From assembly GCA_028023455.1 (NCBI GenBank), contig JAQFVV010012394.1, positions 29,279,010-29,343,009 of the forward strand: a DNA stretch of 64,000 bases, in the 5' to 3' direction. The position numbers and the translations under genes are program-made. Numbering within the stretch: the first letter of the stretch is position 1; every line of letters begins with the position of its first letter. Origin of the DNA: Epiperipatus broadwayi. Lineage: Eukaryota; Onychophora; Udeonychophora; Euonychophora; Peripatidae. Under the pieces are notes generated by a model. That model worked only from the letters and a program-made list of their open reading frames with translations, had not been told where the DNA came from and ran no database searches. Below, piece after piece: positions 22,015 to 34,986 of this stretch.

Positions 22015-22130
22015 TACAAGATTCAGTGTAAAGGTAGACTAACAGATGGGGCTCAAAGTTTATGAATCATCATTTCAACTGGTTATTTTCATTGCTCTAA
22101 TTTATAAATTCCAAGCAATGAATCTAAACC
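22015..22130 (+). mobile_element. Diverged SINE copy
   Basis: It ends with tttataaattccaagcaatg, the local SINE tail, preceded by a weak tRNA-like stretch (gtagactaacagatggggct). Confidence 0.45.
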
Positions 22131-22780
22131 ATTCACTTACTTTATTTAGAGATTGCTTAACCTATTTTTAACAGTTAAAAAATATGTAATACATTTATCA
22201 AAAAATATGATTATATGTTAATAATAATACAGATTTATATTTGTCAATAACTTAGAATCATCAAAAACTCAAACTTCATTAGCTAATTTTTAAATGACAA
22301 AATTATTAGATAATACTTATTTACATTTAATTTTCAAGACTATGGAAACATATATTATAAATGGGCTGAGAAATTCATCTAATGTTTTCTAGTAAATAGC
22401 CCAACTATTGAAACCAAGGAACTATCGCAAAATGTTTTGGAAATATATATGTATTCATTTTTTTTATATACAGTACATATATATTAGAAATAATAATAAA
22501 AAGTTACTTAAAACTTTATTAATTTCCAAACTAAATTTTATTATCATCAGAAAAGAGCTTTTTATAATATCTTGTTTTATAATCTATTTAGTTATTATTT
22601 ATTTGTTTTTATATATTTTAATAACAAACATAATGAAATTATAATGATAAGGTTTTTTTTTATTATTAACTTAAAATGAAGTTGTATAAATCGAATAAAA
22701 AAATTAAAAAGATCAATACTAAAATGTTTAAAAAAATATTAATATAATGAAAAAATAACAAATAGTCATTTGTAAATTTC
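22131..22780. other. AT-rich spacer
   Basis: Nothing was recognised. Confidence 0.4.
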
Positions 22781-22785
22781 TAATT

Positions 22786-22951
22786 CCCAAAAAAAAAATA
22801 ATAATAATAATAAAATAGAAAAAAGTGGAGGGAGAGAGAGATAGAAGGAGACAGAGAGAGGAAAGAGGGAGAGAGAGGAGTAGGAAGAGAGAGAGAGAAA
22901 GGGACAGGAGAGAGAGAGAGGGGAGAGAGAGAGAGAGGAAGAGGGAGAGAG
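22786..22951. repeat. (AAT)n followed by (GA)n purine tract
   Basis: A short (AAT)n at about 22797-22814 is followed by about 125 bp of gagagag/ggga sequence. The Ser/Leu/Pro-rich minus-strand frames here are artefacts. Confidence 0.9.
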
Positions 22952-23405
22952 ACTATACAAACCAATCTATGAACAACAAATAAGTCTCCATAAAGAATAT
23001 GCTGGTCCATTTTCTGTTTAGTTGATATTTTATGACATTTGTCTTTTAATTTCTTCAGCAAAAACTTTTTTTTCTGAAATACTTCAATATTAAGTTTAAT
23101 TGTAGCTATCCAATGTATTCTCCTGCCATACCTTCCCAATGAAAATAATTAACATTGTACTTCTTTAGAATGCCTTTGAGACCATTCTTATAATGTATGG
23201 AGTCTACATATACCACAAAAACCACACAAGTTTACCATAAATCATCATTTTAGGAAGACTTTCATTATTCATTCATTTTACATATCCAATCCAAGGAAAA
23301 TAATAAATTCAATAACATGACATTCAGCAGGTTGTAAATACATAATAATCGGTTTTATGATTTGTTATTGAATTTTTAAAATTTTATGCAGCAAACTTTT
23401 CTAAT

Positions 23406-23608
23406 ATCTTTATATTGAATCATCAAACATCACATGATCACCATTCACTGATGAAAGCCACAGCTAGAAACTAGTCTAGGGATATTGGATGAGTAGGCAC
23501 TAGATAGGGATTTTATGCACAAACCTTCCTCCATCCATTGATTACTCTGGCTTGCACTGAGTGACCCTATTGTATGGAGGGTTTTGCCTCTGTGTGATCT
23601 TTATATTG
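23406..23608. mobile_element. Short 456-family copy with a 12-bp TSD
   Basis: atctttatattg flanks the copy exactly (23406-23417 and 23597-23608). About 20 bp of forward unit end (acatcacatgatcacca) are joined to an inverted partial unit that starts at the hammerhead core. CTGATGA is at 23448-23454, GAAA at 23467-23470, ACTAGT at 23470-23475 and C17 at 23476. Stem II is AGC/GCT instead of GGC/GCC, a paired change. The 5' strand of stem I is lost, so no cleavage is expected. Confidence 0.75.
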
Positions 23609-23949
23609 CATAAATAGAATGTTCAAGTTTTATTTCCATACTATAAATTAAATAAAGCTCTATATACAGCTAATTTAGTTGCAGTAGTTATTCCCTATGA
23701 TGAAATACTCTATCTTTTTTGTTAAAAGGAGCAGCATATTGAAGTCTGTATAGTACTTTAACATTTAAGTCCATTTTTCTACATAAAAACTACCTAGTTG
23801 ATAAATATCCAAGCAAAGAATTGTTGAGGATTTTTCTTTCATCATTAGTTAAAAAAGATATCAAGTTTTTTGAACATTATTTAATAAACCAAGATCTTTA
23901 TATGTTGAAATCAAAACATTACAAACATTCTGTAAATCATCTTTTGAAT

Positions 23950-24680
23950 GGGCAAAAATGGTACAATCATCAGCATACTATAAATCTAGAATGAAAAAGT
24001 TTTTGGTAGCACTTTTAATTAGTTCATATTAAAAATTATACCATCAAATATGTTATGTATCCTGTTCCCTGTTTCATTTAACAAACAATTATCATAAAAA
24101 TTGAAAATGATATTGAAACAAGTACACATCCTTATTTAACACCTGCTTTTACACCTCCTCTCATTCTGTTATGTAGAAGCTGTATAATATAAATAAATTT
24201 TGGTGGAAAATCAACTAATTTCAAAGAATGTCATAGACCAGTCCTATTAACTGAATCAAATGCCTTGATCAGATCAATAAAAAAAATTAAATTACTCCTT
24301 TGTTGCTGAAATTTTTCTTGAATTTGCCCGGCAATAGAAAACATATCTACAGTGCTTTTTGGTTGTCTAAAATTGTACTGGATCCAATCTATTCCACCAA
24401 ATTCTTAAAAATACATTTCCTCTATTGAATGATAATGATATTTCTTAATAATTACTGCAATATTGTCTATTCTCTTTGTTTTTAAAAAATTGAATAAAAA
24501 AGCAACCTTAAAATTAGATGGTACAACTTCAGGAGTCCATACATTCATAAAAATTGCAATGTTTTAAAACTTCATAGAATATTTTATCAGAACCATAAGT
24601 TTTTCCACCTTTGAGATTAATTGTTTTGACTTTACTTAGTTGGATATCTTTATCAAATCCAAATTAGTAGAATAAATGGA
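23950..24680 (-). pseudogene. LINE reverse transcriptase remnant (YADD)
   Basis: Minus-strand blocks in order are INLKGGKTYGSDKIFYEVLKH (24660-24570), RQPKSTVDMFSIAGQIQEKF (about 24370-24310), FFIDLIKAFDSVNRTGL (24285-24235), PPKFIYIIQLLH, GVK-stop-GC with SFSIF (24170-24110), and YADDCTIFAHSKDDLQN with the catalytic YADD at 23966-23977. All the usual palm motifs are present and in order, but stops and frame changes between blocks make it non-functional. It is preceded by the endonuclease at 25300-25850 of the same element. Confidence 0.8.
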
Positions 24681-25299
24681 TATATCATTAAAAGTCATCA
24701 TTTTAGTTCTTGTATCATTATTCAATAGATAATCAAAATACTCTTTCCAATTGTTTAAATATCATCATCATCATCATATAAAAGAATGCCATTTCTGGAT
24801 TTAAGAAGATTGTTATACCATTTCTGAGATCCATACTGTGCTTTCAATGCATCAGGAAAAAGCTTTAGAATGACCACAATAAATGAATGTTCATATCTTC
24901 TTTACAATTTTAAGATGTCTATCATTTTTAAGATTTCAGATTCTTTATTTATTATGAAAATTCCACTTGAACTATTATTCTGCCAAACAGAAAATACCAT
25001 ATTTTATTTTAATTAAATCACTAATAATATGATCATTGTTAGAGAGTTAGTCATGATTTTTTTTAATCAAATCAAGAATAGATTTACTTGTATCCATAAT
25101 GTATTTCTTAAGAGCATTACATACTTCAGTAATATGATAATCCTGGAGGTCCAAATTAAGTTTTAGTGTTTAATAGTTGTAGAAAATTTAGCACAAATAG
25201 TGATTTTTATAACGAATAAATGTCAGTTTTCTTTTGAATATGATTAGAATAATATCTATTTTTAATGCAATTACCATTTTAATGTCATTGTTTTGAATG

Positions 25300-25850
25300 T
25301 GGATGTATCCATGTTCCATTGTATTGGTATTTCTACCTAACCACTGTATTTATAATAGTCAATCCACATGTGCATAAATGTACTAATAACAAACCATTTG
25401 AATTTACAGCACTAATACTAACAATCTCAACAACTTCTGGCCAAAGTTTACTATTAGTACCAACATGGGTATTAAAGTCTCCAAGAATTTCATCTTTTAA
25501 TGGTATTGCTATAGAAATACTATCCTATAAAGAATAAAATCTTTCCAATTTTCTGAATTTCTCTCTATCTAAAGTTGGAGCATAGATATTATCAAAATAA
25601 GCATTAGTACCAGTGAGCAAGATGCATTTTATCATCATTAACTTTTATTGATGTAGTGAGAAATTTCAAAAATAGAAGATAATAAATTAGACTTTACTCA
25701 AAATCAACACCATTCATTTTTCATCACTGACTGATATATCCTTCCAAAAAATGTATCCATCTGTTCGTTCTGTTCAATTTCCATTCTCAGGGAGACAAGT
25801 TTCACTAAGAGCAGCTGTATTATTTTTATTTTGACAGTTCTTTAGCTACC
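25300..25850 (-). pseudogene. LINE endonuclease remnant (GDFNTHVG)
   Basis: The N-terminal block KRTVLVAKELS plus NNTAALSETCLPENG lies at 25850-25770 and contains the SET motif of APE-type endonucleases. It is followed by a DGYIFWK-like block. The catalytic GDFNTHVG is at 25459-25482, followed by a block ending in NSNGLLLV. The domain would nick the genomic target for target-primed reverse transcription. In-frame stops separate the blocks. Confidence 0.75.
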
Positions 25851-25862
25851 AGCACAGTCCTT

Positions 25863-26132
25863 TTATCTAGTCTTGAAGAATGGGTAGATCACACCCCCTG
25901 TACCTGTATTTGGAGAATAATGATTTATATAAATGTCTCTTGCTCTGCCATTACTACTGATGTTTCTACTACTGATATGAAATATTCTACCATGTGCAGC
26001 AACAGAATGTGTAAGCCAGACCACTTCTAGACCATATTTTCTAGACACTATCACTTCTGTGGTAGGTAGGGGATCCTCAACAAGCCTAGACATACGATGT
26101 TTTACTCCTGCTTCACTGAAATCTAATTCCAA
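25863..26132 (-). other. 89-codon open frame upstream of the LINE endonuclease
   Basis: The frame is open and less AT-rich than its surroundings, and it ends at the start of the endonuclease block. I recognise no domain. It could be the 5' leader of the same LINE or a fragment of another element. Confidence 0.3.
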
Positions 26133-26140
26133 ATTGATTC

Positions 26141-27800
26141 ATTAGTGATTGTATTGCTTCAAGTAAAAAATATAAAATCTGTCACCCTAATAAGTCTCAA
26201 TTCTTGAGGGTTTTGGATAAAAAAAGAAAAAAATTGAATTAGTGTCAAAATGCAGTGTGTATATTTAAAGATTGGAATTGTTATTGAACAAATTCACAAA
26301 CTCATTATCATAATTAGAATGAAGAGTTATCCAATGGTAAGAGAAACTCACTCTGAATTTTACAGTAACTTAAATAACAGAAGAAGGAAAAGAGAGATAG
26401 AAATGTCTGTCTCAGAAACAATATCTAGCCTTTGATGAAGTAACATAATATCCTACAAGGCAGCAGGGTTTTTTCATTAGCCAGTGTTTATTTGTTATAC
26501 ACAGTATACCTACAGGCTATTCCATTATCCACCACTTGTAGTCTGAGCACAATACCCAAGAAAATAAAAGCATATACCTTTTTTTGTAGTTCCAAAAAGT
26601 TGCTCGATGGACATCTAATATGATATTTTTTCATCAGGATAAAACAAATTAATACAGAACTAAGATAAACATTATATGGATCAAAAACATAACTGATAAA
26701 ATGTGATAGTAATGTGGTGATTCTGTTATAGAAAACAATAAATTCAATATATAGTTAGTCACTGGAATTATTTTAAACCAGTTGACGAAGTTAATGTTAA
26801 CTCTAAAACACAGAGAAAATCTGAATTTGTACCATAGGCAAAATGGCATGACAAATGTTTCAGGTGTTAAAATGAAAAGACATAAGGAAATATACTGGAA
26901 ATACACCCATGCACACACACACCCACACACATACATATATATATAATTGATTTTTTTCTATTATATACATTATTTTGTTCAGTACATTATTTTAAATAAG
27001 AGTTTTAACAATTTTGAGGTGTACATTGCTTAAAATTTACTTCAGGAGTCAAAATTAATTAGCTAAGCCAAAACTACAAATATAAAAATAGAAAGGGGTT
27101 GACTCAGTTTTACATATATACAATAATTTAATTCTTTAAATTTGTTTTTCTAAATTTATTTAATGCACATTGATTATGTAAGTAATATTTACTGAGGCAA
27201 TAAACCTTTAAGCATGTGCACTTAAAATGCGAAGGTAGGGACCTCTACAGGTCTTAATCATAAGCTTACGCTTTGGAAGAAAAGAAGGGAACCCTTTTTT
27301 ACTTCAACCTACTTTCTATATAAATAGATGAAACTGAAGTGGTTAGAACTGAGAGCATGAAGCTCTTCAATACTTTACTGATTAAGTCCACAATTTAGTT
27401 TATTGCCTCAGTAAATAAATTTGTTTTTGAAAATCAAGATAGAGCAACCTTTTGTCCATGATCTTCCCCATTCCAGTTTTCCAACTCAAAAAATAAGTAA
27501 ATATAAAAAAACCTAGAAATACATTTTTCTATAATTTTTTTAAATTCTCTATGTGCATGCGCCTTCATATTTGAAAGTTTTACACATTTTAACAAGTTTA
27601 CACAAGATCATTCAGTGAAGTTTGAAAAGTTGTATTTCAGGAATAATAAGAAAAGATGGAAAATGAAATTTATCACACATTTTCTAAGAAAATACTCCTT
27701 TAAGAGCCTTATACATGACTCAAATGCATATCAATCTTGACCATCTCTATCTCTCATTACTATCACCAACAAACAAAGAATAAAAACATTCAAATTCTGG
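26141..27800. other. AT-rich spacer with a (CA)n(TA)n tract
   Basis: No gene is recognised. A (CA)/(TA) microsatellite lies at about 26912-26945. Confidence 0.4.
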
Positions 27801-27829
27801 TATGATGAATCAAAATACTTTATTTCCTT

Positions 27830-28105
27830 ATGCAAATCAATTTAGAAGCCCTACCCACTAACCATTTTTTATCACAGAAAATAGTGCATACTAACATTGG
27901 CCATCTTTGTTCCCATTATCATAATTCTGAAGAAACAATTCATTTTCTGCTTTTGTATTCTGCTCTTCTTATCTATAGAAATGTTATTGAGTCAATTTCT
28001 AAATTGCACACTTTCTCTACTCCCATTTTTATTGATAACATGAAACAGCACATTTCCCTCTATTTAGGGTTACCACTTTCCTTATTTTTACCTTTTGGTT
28101 CTTAA
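27830..28105 (+). pseudogene. Possible LINE C-terminal remnant
   Basis: The 91-codon plus-strand frame contains LEALPTNHFLSQKIVHTNIG, then HYHNSEETIHFLLLYSALL. This pattern resembles the C-terminal region of some LINE ORF2 proteins (LPTNHFL, then C-x2-C, then SEETI-HFLL-C-PAL), but the expected Cys residues are changed to Tyr or Ser. If this is right, it is a decayed fragment with no intact upstream domain in the window. Confidence 0.4.
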
Positions 28106-28239
28106 GATGTTATTTTTACTTCAACTCTACATTCAGGAAAATGCAATCCCTGTTTTATAATAAAATTTCTAAATTTGGCAGGATGCATATTCTTCCAGAC
28201 ATTGTTGATGCTACATGGAGCCTGGTTACTCTTCCAACC

Positions 28240-28650
28240 CCATTACAAGTAAGCAATTCTTTCCCTCTGTTTTTTCTCTTTTTGCTTTCATATGCCTTTG
28301 CTATATATCTACAAAACTTATTTTTTGTAATTTATACACCATTTTATTTGTCTGTTCTTTTATGATATATGTTATAACATTTAGTTGAATTGTAAATCAT
28401 TTTTTCCAAACCTGTATAAAAATTTGGTATAATAAAGATTATTTTTAAATGTAAAAATAATATTGAGTGCAAATAATTGTTTCGTAATACTATCCTTACT
28501 TATATTGTTGTAAACATATTTTTTATATTGAGCAACATAACATAAATGTGTCAGAATCAACTTCTGAGCATGTGAACATAAGTTACAGAAGGGAAACAAT
28601 TTGAATCCTCTGCAACTGATTTCCATCAATATTATATTTATCCAGAAATG
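28240..28650 (-). pseudogene. Weak LINE remnant
   Basis: The minus strand shows a faint motif-A-like RYIAKAYES near 28290-28320, comparable with DIEKAYDRV of the LINE at 10.4-15.3 kb. A CNLCSHAQKLILTHLC stretch near 28530-28590 resembles that element's CKLC region. The order and spacing do not match a full element. Confidence 0.25.
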
Positions 28651-30190
28651 TCCCTTTCAAAGTCATAAAAAAAAAAAGATTGATGAAGAGTGAAAAATTT
28701 CAAGATAGCAATTGACAGTGGAATAAAATAAATTGATTTAATGCTTTAATTTTATTATTAATTTGATATTTCCTTAAATAAATATATGATAAAACTGCAA
28801 AATTAAAAAGCAGAATGAATATTAACATAATACATTTCATAAATGTCAAATAAATCTAATACTTCCTTTATTTTGCCATAGTATTTTATATAAATGGAAT
28901 TTGTACAACTTATGTCAAGTGCTTTATAGTAAAAATTTATATATAGACACATAATTTGACATTTTGACTGACCTACAATCTTCCACAGAGCTATTCCTGA
29001 TAATTTCATTTAAAATTTTTAAGAAACTGAAATAGGAATAGCTCTGAGAAAGACTGCATCACAGTTGAAAAATCAGATTGTTTATATATATTGCTAGAAA
29101 GTGTTTGAAGTAAGGTGTAAAAATTGTATAAATACACTTCCTCTGGCTTGCGTGAATTCTAATTGTTAGAAAAATAGTGCATGGCTCAACTGTGTTTAAT
29201 ATTTCTATTTTAAATTATTCCCATATCTTTTTTTAATTAATTTTATTTTATGAGATTCTACTTCTTCAAATTTCATTCATGAAATAATAAAATCTTTTAT
29301 CAGATTTTTCTAAGATCCCTCTACGATTAGACAATATCCTGTAGAATAAGAAGGCACTATGAATTAAAACCTCATAATTATTAGTGGAAAAATTATAGGA
29401 AAACAACATATATAAAATATCAACAATTGAAAAGTTTCTTTTTTTAACAATAAGATATTAAAAGTTTTAAAAATAAAATTATTATTATGCGCATTTAAAA
29501 ATGTTATTAAATAATAAAAAAAGTAAAAATAATATCAAGATACACACAAAATCAAATTATTTTATTAATCCATTTAAAACAAAAGGTATCAAAGCCAATA
29601 ATATGTTTTCTGTAGGCATGTTATAAAAAAGCAAAAGATAAATAAAAATAAACAAACAAATAAAACATAAAAGAAAAATAATAAATATGTTTTATAAAAT
29701 TAAATAGAAACAAATATACAAAGAAAATAATTATCTGATTAAAGCAGTGAATTACTTCTAACTACAATATATCACATGATATTTTATTTGATGATATAAA
29801 ATAAGCTATATCTAACAAAACAAAAATACTTCAAACAAGATTTACAAAGATAAAAAAAAGGATTGTTTAATAAGTAGAGGATTTGCACTTTATATTGAAA
29901 TGATGGCGTACAAAATTTTAAATAAACATATTTTAAACAATTGAGATTTTGAAAAATATAATTATTATATAAAAAGGGATTTTAGACAATATTTAAAAAT
30001 AATTTTTTCAAAGCGTAATTATTTCTATACATGAATAATATTATATAATAGATATATAAATAAACATTACACCTGAATATATATAAAGATTGTATATTTT
30101 GTTACACTTTCAGATAATATAATAGATTTGGATATATTTATGAATATAGATGTCAATGCAAAAGGAAGTATATATTTCTAGAATATTTTT
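28651..30190. other. A-rich spacer
   Basis: No gene or clear repeat is recognised. The stretch has long A/T runs. Confidence 0.4.
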
Positions 30191-30194
30191 TATT

Positions 30195-30480
30195 AAAATC
30201 AGTCAACACTTAGACAATCCCAATATTAATAACAATCAATAATCTCAACCTTTTGACAAGGCAACCTCCTTTTAACAATAAAGGTGAAATCCCACATTGA
30301 TTTATGGCTCAATGTATTTATATAGACATTAAAAATTGCAACTTGACCACAGAGATTGAAATCATTGGTACAAAGAAGTTTAAATAAACATCCATAAACA
30401 GGTAAATATAACCTGTTCTTAATGTATACTAATAGTCAATTATAACATTACAAACTGCAATTATAATTTTTAAATTGCAT
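30195..30480. repeat. Dispersed repeat family Y, copy
   Basis: Aligns by eye with 31118-31300 (cagtcaacacttagacaatc, then caataaaggtg, then attgcaacttgaccacagag) and more weakly with 49240-49480. No inverted repeats or coding motif were recognised. Confidence 0.65.
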
Positions 30481-30744
30481 CCAAAGTATTACTTAAATAA
30501 AAGGTTTAATAATGCTCAAAGCTAAAAAAATAATAATAAAAAGGAAAGAATATATTTGCTATTAGAAGTAATACACTATTATATTTTATAAAAAAAAAAA
30601 TAATGTAATTTAATAATCGTAACAATTAATAGAAAATTGTTACATGTTGATTTATAAGTGTCAAACTGTCTGCAATCTTAACTTTGAGTTCATCCATTTC
30701 AGATAAATACATTAATGATTGTATTTAATCATTTATTAAACTAA

Positions 30745-30900
30745 AGATTATCATATCAGTTCTAGCCAAATTATAAGATTAGTATACCTGTTTTTAATTA
30801 AACACCCACATGAAATAGTTAATCCAATTTTCTCTTTTTCATATGTACTATCTTTTTTAAATATATATAAATGTTCACTCTGCCAGTTATCTTTTTGCAG
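30745..30900. repeat. Dispersed repeat family Z, copy 1
   Basis: About 160 bp align with 33895-34080, 34310-34490 and 57590-57770. The common order is aaattatcata, then agccaa-ata, then tttaatta, then cacatg(g)aataa-taattcaatt, then cctctttttcca. Confidence 0.5.
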
Positions 30901-31117
30901 ATGTTTTTATTGAAATTGTTTCAAGAATGTGCACTAGAGAGGAGGTTTCAAATGTACCTAAAGGAGAATATTATTATAATTCATACATTTATATATAAAG
31001 ATACAAAACATATGGTAAAGTACGGATATATATTTAATTACGGCAATATATGCATATATTATTCTCAAAAATAAACCACATTGCAAATCATTATAACATG
31101 TATATGTATAATCATTA

Positions 31118-31300
31118 AAAACCAGTCAACACTTAGACAATCCTATTATCAACACAATTAACAATTTCAAATGGTTGTCATGGCAACCTCCTTTTTAACA
31201 ATAAAGGTGGAATCCACTTTTATTAATGGTCTAATATACTTATATAGACAGTATAGATTGCAACTTGACCACAGAGATTGAAATTATTGATACAAAAATA
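31118..31300. repeat. Dispersed repeat family Y, copy
   Basis: The partner of 30195-30480. It ends in the (AT)n tract into which the 31315-33441 element seems inserted. Confidence 0.65.
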
Positions 31301-31314
31301 TAATATATATATAT

Positions 31315-33441
31315 TGTAATGACATATCTATGTACCAATCGGAATGAAAGTGAAGATCGAATCTAACCACAAAAACAATATCTGCACTACAAGGGCGCCA
31401 TCTAGGCATTTGAGCCTAGAAAAATTTATAAAGTAGGCAGATACGCGCTGTTAAGATTCCACTTTATTTAAATATTCCGATCGTTAGCCCAAGTCACTAG
31501 CTCAGTGGAGACGCAGAGATAAAAATCTATATCTTAATTTATATCTTAAATATCAAAGAGTAAAAGCCACTGCCAGAAATTAACATATAAAAATATTTAT
31601 TTACGCACATATAAAATAATATTTATATTTTGAGGAATAAGTTTAACATTTTAGATTTTTATATTAACTTTTAATTTTACATTAACTAATTTCAATGAGT
31701 TTAATTATTATTTAGATAGTCAAGTATGAATAGACTACATAGATCTGCATTTGAAAAGAAAATATTCTTCCCTGATTTAACCTTAGGCAACAAATTTCAC
31801 AACCAAATTGGTGCCAATCCATCTGATACATTCATGTATTCAATGTAGCATGATATGACAACACAAAATACTATATTGTCAGGAATGTACATCTGAACAA
31901 TAAGTAGAAATAGAGAAGACATTGACTCTCCACCAACAGGAATGTGACATCTATTGGCAAGTAGAACAATAAACAAAAAAACTCCATAGGAATGGACTGC
32001 GTCTTCTGCCACTTACAAACCCATCCATAGGCAAACAGAGGGTGTGTGGCATATATCTATAATCCTGCCCATAGCGGACCTCATACTACATCTACTAATT
32101 ACACAAATATATCCAATCCATTGAAACAATTCAACTACGAAATGAATAATCTAAGATTACCCTCCCTTAATACAACTTTACAAAACTATATAGCCATTCA
32201 CGCCCGACTTAATTTTAACATTTAAATACGTTCGCACAGATTTAAAAATGTTGGGTATAGATCGATTACGTAGATTCCACGGTCAAAAACATTTCAAAAT
32301 AAACATAAACGATCAAAATACAAAATTATTGAAACCGACAATCGCAGAGGGAAACTTATAAGTAACCCAATAGTATTCACCATAAGATACTTGCGTTGTC
32401 ACCAATAACTTAAAAGACATCTGAATAAATACATTTTAGATACTCACCGTAAGGTATCATTATTTATCGAATGTCTATATATTTTGACCAAATATGAAAA
32501 CCAAAATATAATTAACGCAAACGAATCCATGCAAGCGTCTATAAACAACTTAAATTTCATACATTTAAATAATCTTTACAATAAGAAAAAAAAATGGAAA
32601 TGATGTTTATCAATCGGAAAACATATAAAATTAAACATTATTAATTTGATTTAAAAACTTACAAAAGTCAGATAAAAGTCCGTTTTAACATTTCAGTTGG
32701 CTTGTTTATCAATTTGTAAAACTTGACGAAAGTTCTTAATTGATTTTAACAATTGTTCATTTCATATAGCTTATGGTAGAATAGTCCCTGTTCCCGTTGG
32801 CAATTCCCACGGAGACTTTCCTGGAAGACCGGTCTGATATTTTGGAGGTAGCATTAGCTGGTTCTGTTCTGGTATCACAGTCTTTTCATTTTTCCTTTTT
32901 AAATAGAGTGTGGTATGTGCGTCCTACCACCTCTCAAACACACAACGCTGGAACTGTCCGAAAAAAAACTGTTTTTCCCTTTTTATATTATCCACAAGGA
33001 TTCAATGAACAAAACGTCACTAGTCTATCACTTTCGTTAGGGTCTGAGCCAAGGCCTAGTGCTTCCATTGGTCAAGCTAAAATCTCTTTCTTCTCTTATC
33101 TAACTTTTCATCTGACTTTTTAATTACACAGCTTTTAGATAATTAATAAACAATCATTTCTATTTACAGATTACAGGAATTAAATAATACCTGTTTTTAT
33201 TTTAACTTACGTTATTTTTTTATTAAAATATTTTTATATTTCAATCTTGTATTTTTTATTTAAAAAATACGTTCAAATACTTTTTTGTTTATGAAAAAAA
33301 TATTTTTAAAGTTTAGCATCTGTGGAATGTATATACATATAACAAACATTTTAATTTTAGCGTTTAGTTTTTTACTTTTATTTGCGAACTTTTAAGTTTT
33401 TTTTTTAAATTAATGTAACGACATATTTATATATCGTTACA
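31315..33441 (+). mobile_element. Candidate LTR-type insertion in an (AT)n tract
   Basis: The left edge starts tgtaatgacatat and the right edge ends atatcgttaca. Both are bounded by (AT)n, giving the TG...CA ends of an LTR unit. A TATA-like tttataaag near 31428 follows a gcgccatct motif. The interior is less AT-rich in places (31370-31520, 32780-33110), but I recognise no gag, protease, reverse transcriptase or integrase. The 108-codon frame at 32797-33123 has no known motif. The right edge itself is a 28-bp palindrome (33414-33441). It could instead be unrelated pieces that share similar ends. Confidence 0.35.
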
Positions 33442-33689
33442 ATATATATATATATATAATGTAAATTATTCTCAGAAATGGATTATATTACAAAATCACT
33501 GAAGCATTGAAACACACACATATAATGTAAATTATTTAATATCATCACAGTAAATATAAAAATGATGAACCCCAAAAAATTATGAATTTGCAATTATTTT
33601 ATTTAATTAATATTAAACATTTTATACCTGTCTTTCCTAAATAATAAATAATAATTTGGACATATTTAATACACACACATATATATATA

Positions 33690-33711
33690 TAATAATAATA
33701 ATAATAATAAT
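33690..33711. repeat. (AAT)n microsatellite
   Basis: A short run of aat triplets follows (AC)n(AT)n at about 33670-33690. Confidence 0.8.
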
Positions 33712-33894
33712 CAATCAATAACATTATACTAAAATCAAATACAAAAAACATGAACTCATTTAATACTAAATTTTCTAATGTATTACCTGTGTCAACAAAG
33801 ATCATTAGGTGAGTTTATGAATTTTTCCTCAATATATGTCATAATTTAATTTAAAGATGCCAACTTAACTGATTCACAATTATTACCTTATCCT

Positions 33895-34080
33895 TTCTAG
33901 ATAACTATTAGTTAAACTAGAAATTATTACATTCTCGTCCAAATATCTGCTTTAATTAAAAATTAACATATCTGTTATTCTTAAATACAACTAGATAAAA
34001 TAATTAATTCAACTTCATTCCTCTTTTTTCCATGTGTAATATTGTACCTGCATATACATGTTTCCATGTCACTACATATA
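33895..34080. repeat. Dispersed repeat family Z, copy 2
   Basis: See copy 1 at 30745. This copy contains aaactagaaattattaca and ttcctcttttttccatgtg. Confidence 0.5.
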
Positions 34081-34309
34081 CTTGAATTATGGAAATAAAA
34101 ATACCTGTAATAGAGAAATGACTCCCAAGATGTATTTCATGATGAACTAGTCATCTCCATTTTACTCAAATCACAACTTTTAAATATGTTCATTATTCTA
34201 ACTCAATAGTTGTCAATTCCAAAAGTTTAATGTATAGGCATCATACTTTTTGAAACCAGAGCTATGATACTATCCTTCCAAGACACCTATTTTAATGATC
34301 ATTCCTAAT

Positions 34310-34490
34310 TACATATTAGATTAGAAATTATCATATTATTTTTAGCCAAGATATAGACTTGAAATTTTAATTATAGATTATCATATCTATTTGCTAAGTG
34401 CAACCACATGGAGTAAATAATTCTATTCCATTCCTCTTGTTTCCATGTATATGTTAAATATATGTAAATTTTGCCATTTTATCATTTACA
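34310..34490. repeat. Dispersed repeat family Z, copy 3
   Basis: The best-preserved copy, with gattagaaattatcatatta, then agccaagatatagacttgaa, then ccattcctcttgtttccatg. It lies about 230 bp after copy 2 in the same orientation. Confidence 0.55.
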
Positions 34491-34642
34491 TTTAATCATA
34501 AATTTGGCCCCCAAAATATAAAATAACTACAAAATTGATTTAAATGTGGTGAAATGGAAAATTATACACATAAATTACAACAATAATCTTCTTTATAATG
34601 CACTAGAGACTATTAAGTTTATACACAACTAAAATAAAAGAA

Positions 34643-34900
34643 TTGGATGTCTTTATTGTGCAGAAATTCATGAAAAGTCAAGAATCAGAATAGCTGGAAC
34701 TTTATATATTTTGGAGGTTGAAACTCGATCACTACACTAAACTTGAAAAAGCTGGTGAGAAAATCCCTGGAATCAATCTTAGAAGAATGAAACTCTATCT
34801 ACTCACTAAACTCTGAGAAGTTTGAATGTCAGAAAAACTCTGAAATCAATTTATCACCATAATGAACCATGCAGAATCTTAGTTTAAACCCAACTTTTTT
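34643..34900 (-). mobile_element. Diverged SINE fragments, minus strand
   Basis: The tail signature on the complement (tctttattgtgcagaaattc) starts at 34643. A second similar fragment (ctgagaagtttgaatgtcag, then aaccatgcag) starts near 34805. Confidence 0.45.
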
Positions 34901-34973
34901 CAATCAAATTCTTATATTTTATAAACCAATTCTTCCAAAGAAAAAATATTATAGGTTTTATTATAATAAATAC

Positions 34974-34986
34974 AATAATAACTTAT
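34974..34986. repeat. 13-bp target-site duplication, left
   Basis: aataataacttat is repeated exactly at 35839-35851. Confidence 0.75.

Larger units (their letters stand above)
23640..26140 (-). mobile_element. Degraded LINE with APE-type endonuclease and reverse transcriptase
   Basis: On the minus strand the order from high to low coordinates is: N-terminal endonuclease block (25850-25740), GDFNTHVG (25459-25482), a linker, reverse transcriptase blocks (24660-23960) and a decayed 3' end. Many stops and frameshifts are present. The block wording is like the LINEs whose endonuclease is annotated as craniofacial-development-protein-2-like (RTE/BovB-type). This assignment is from memory of the family and the clade is uncertain. 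Confidence 0.75.

Noticed and set aside
22766-23139. Ser/Leu/Pro-rich minus-strand frames
   Set aside because: They are produced by the (GA)n purine tract.
32797-33123. 108-codon host gene
   Set aside because: No recognisable domain, no supporting exon structure, and it lies inside a probable mobile element.
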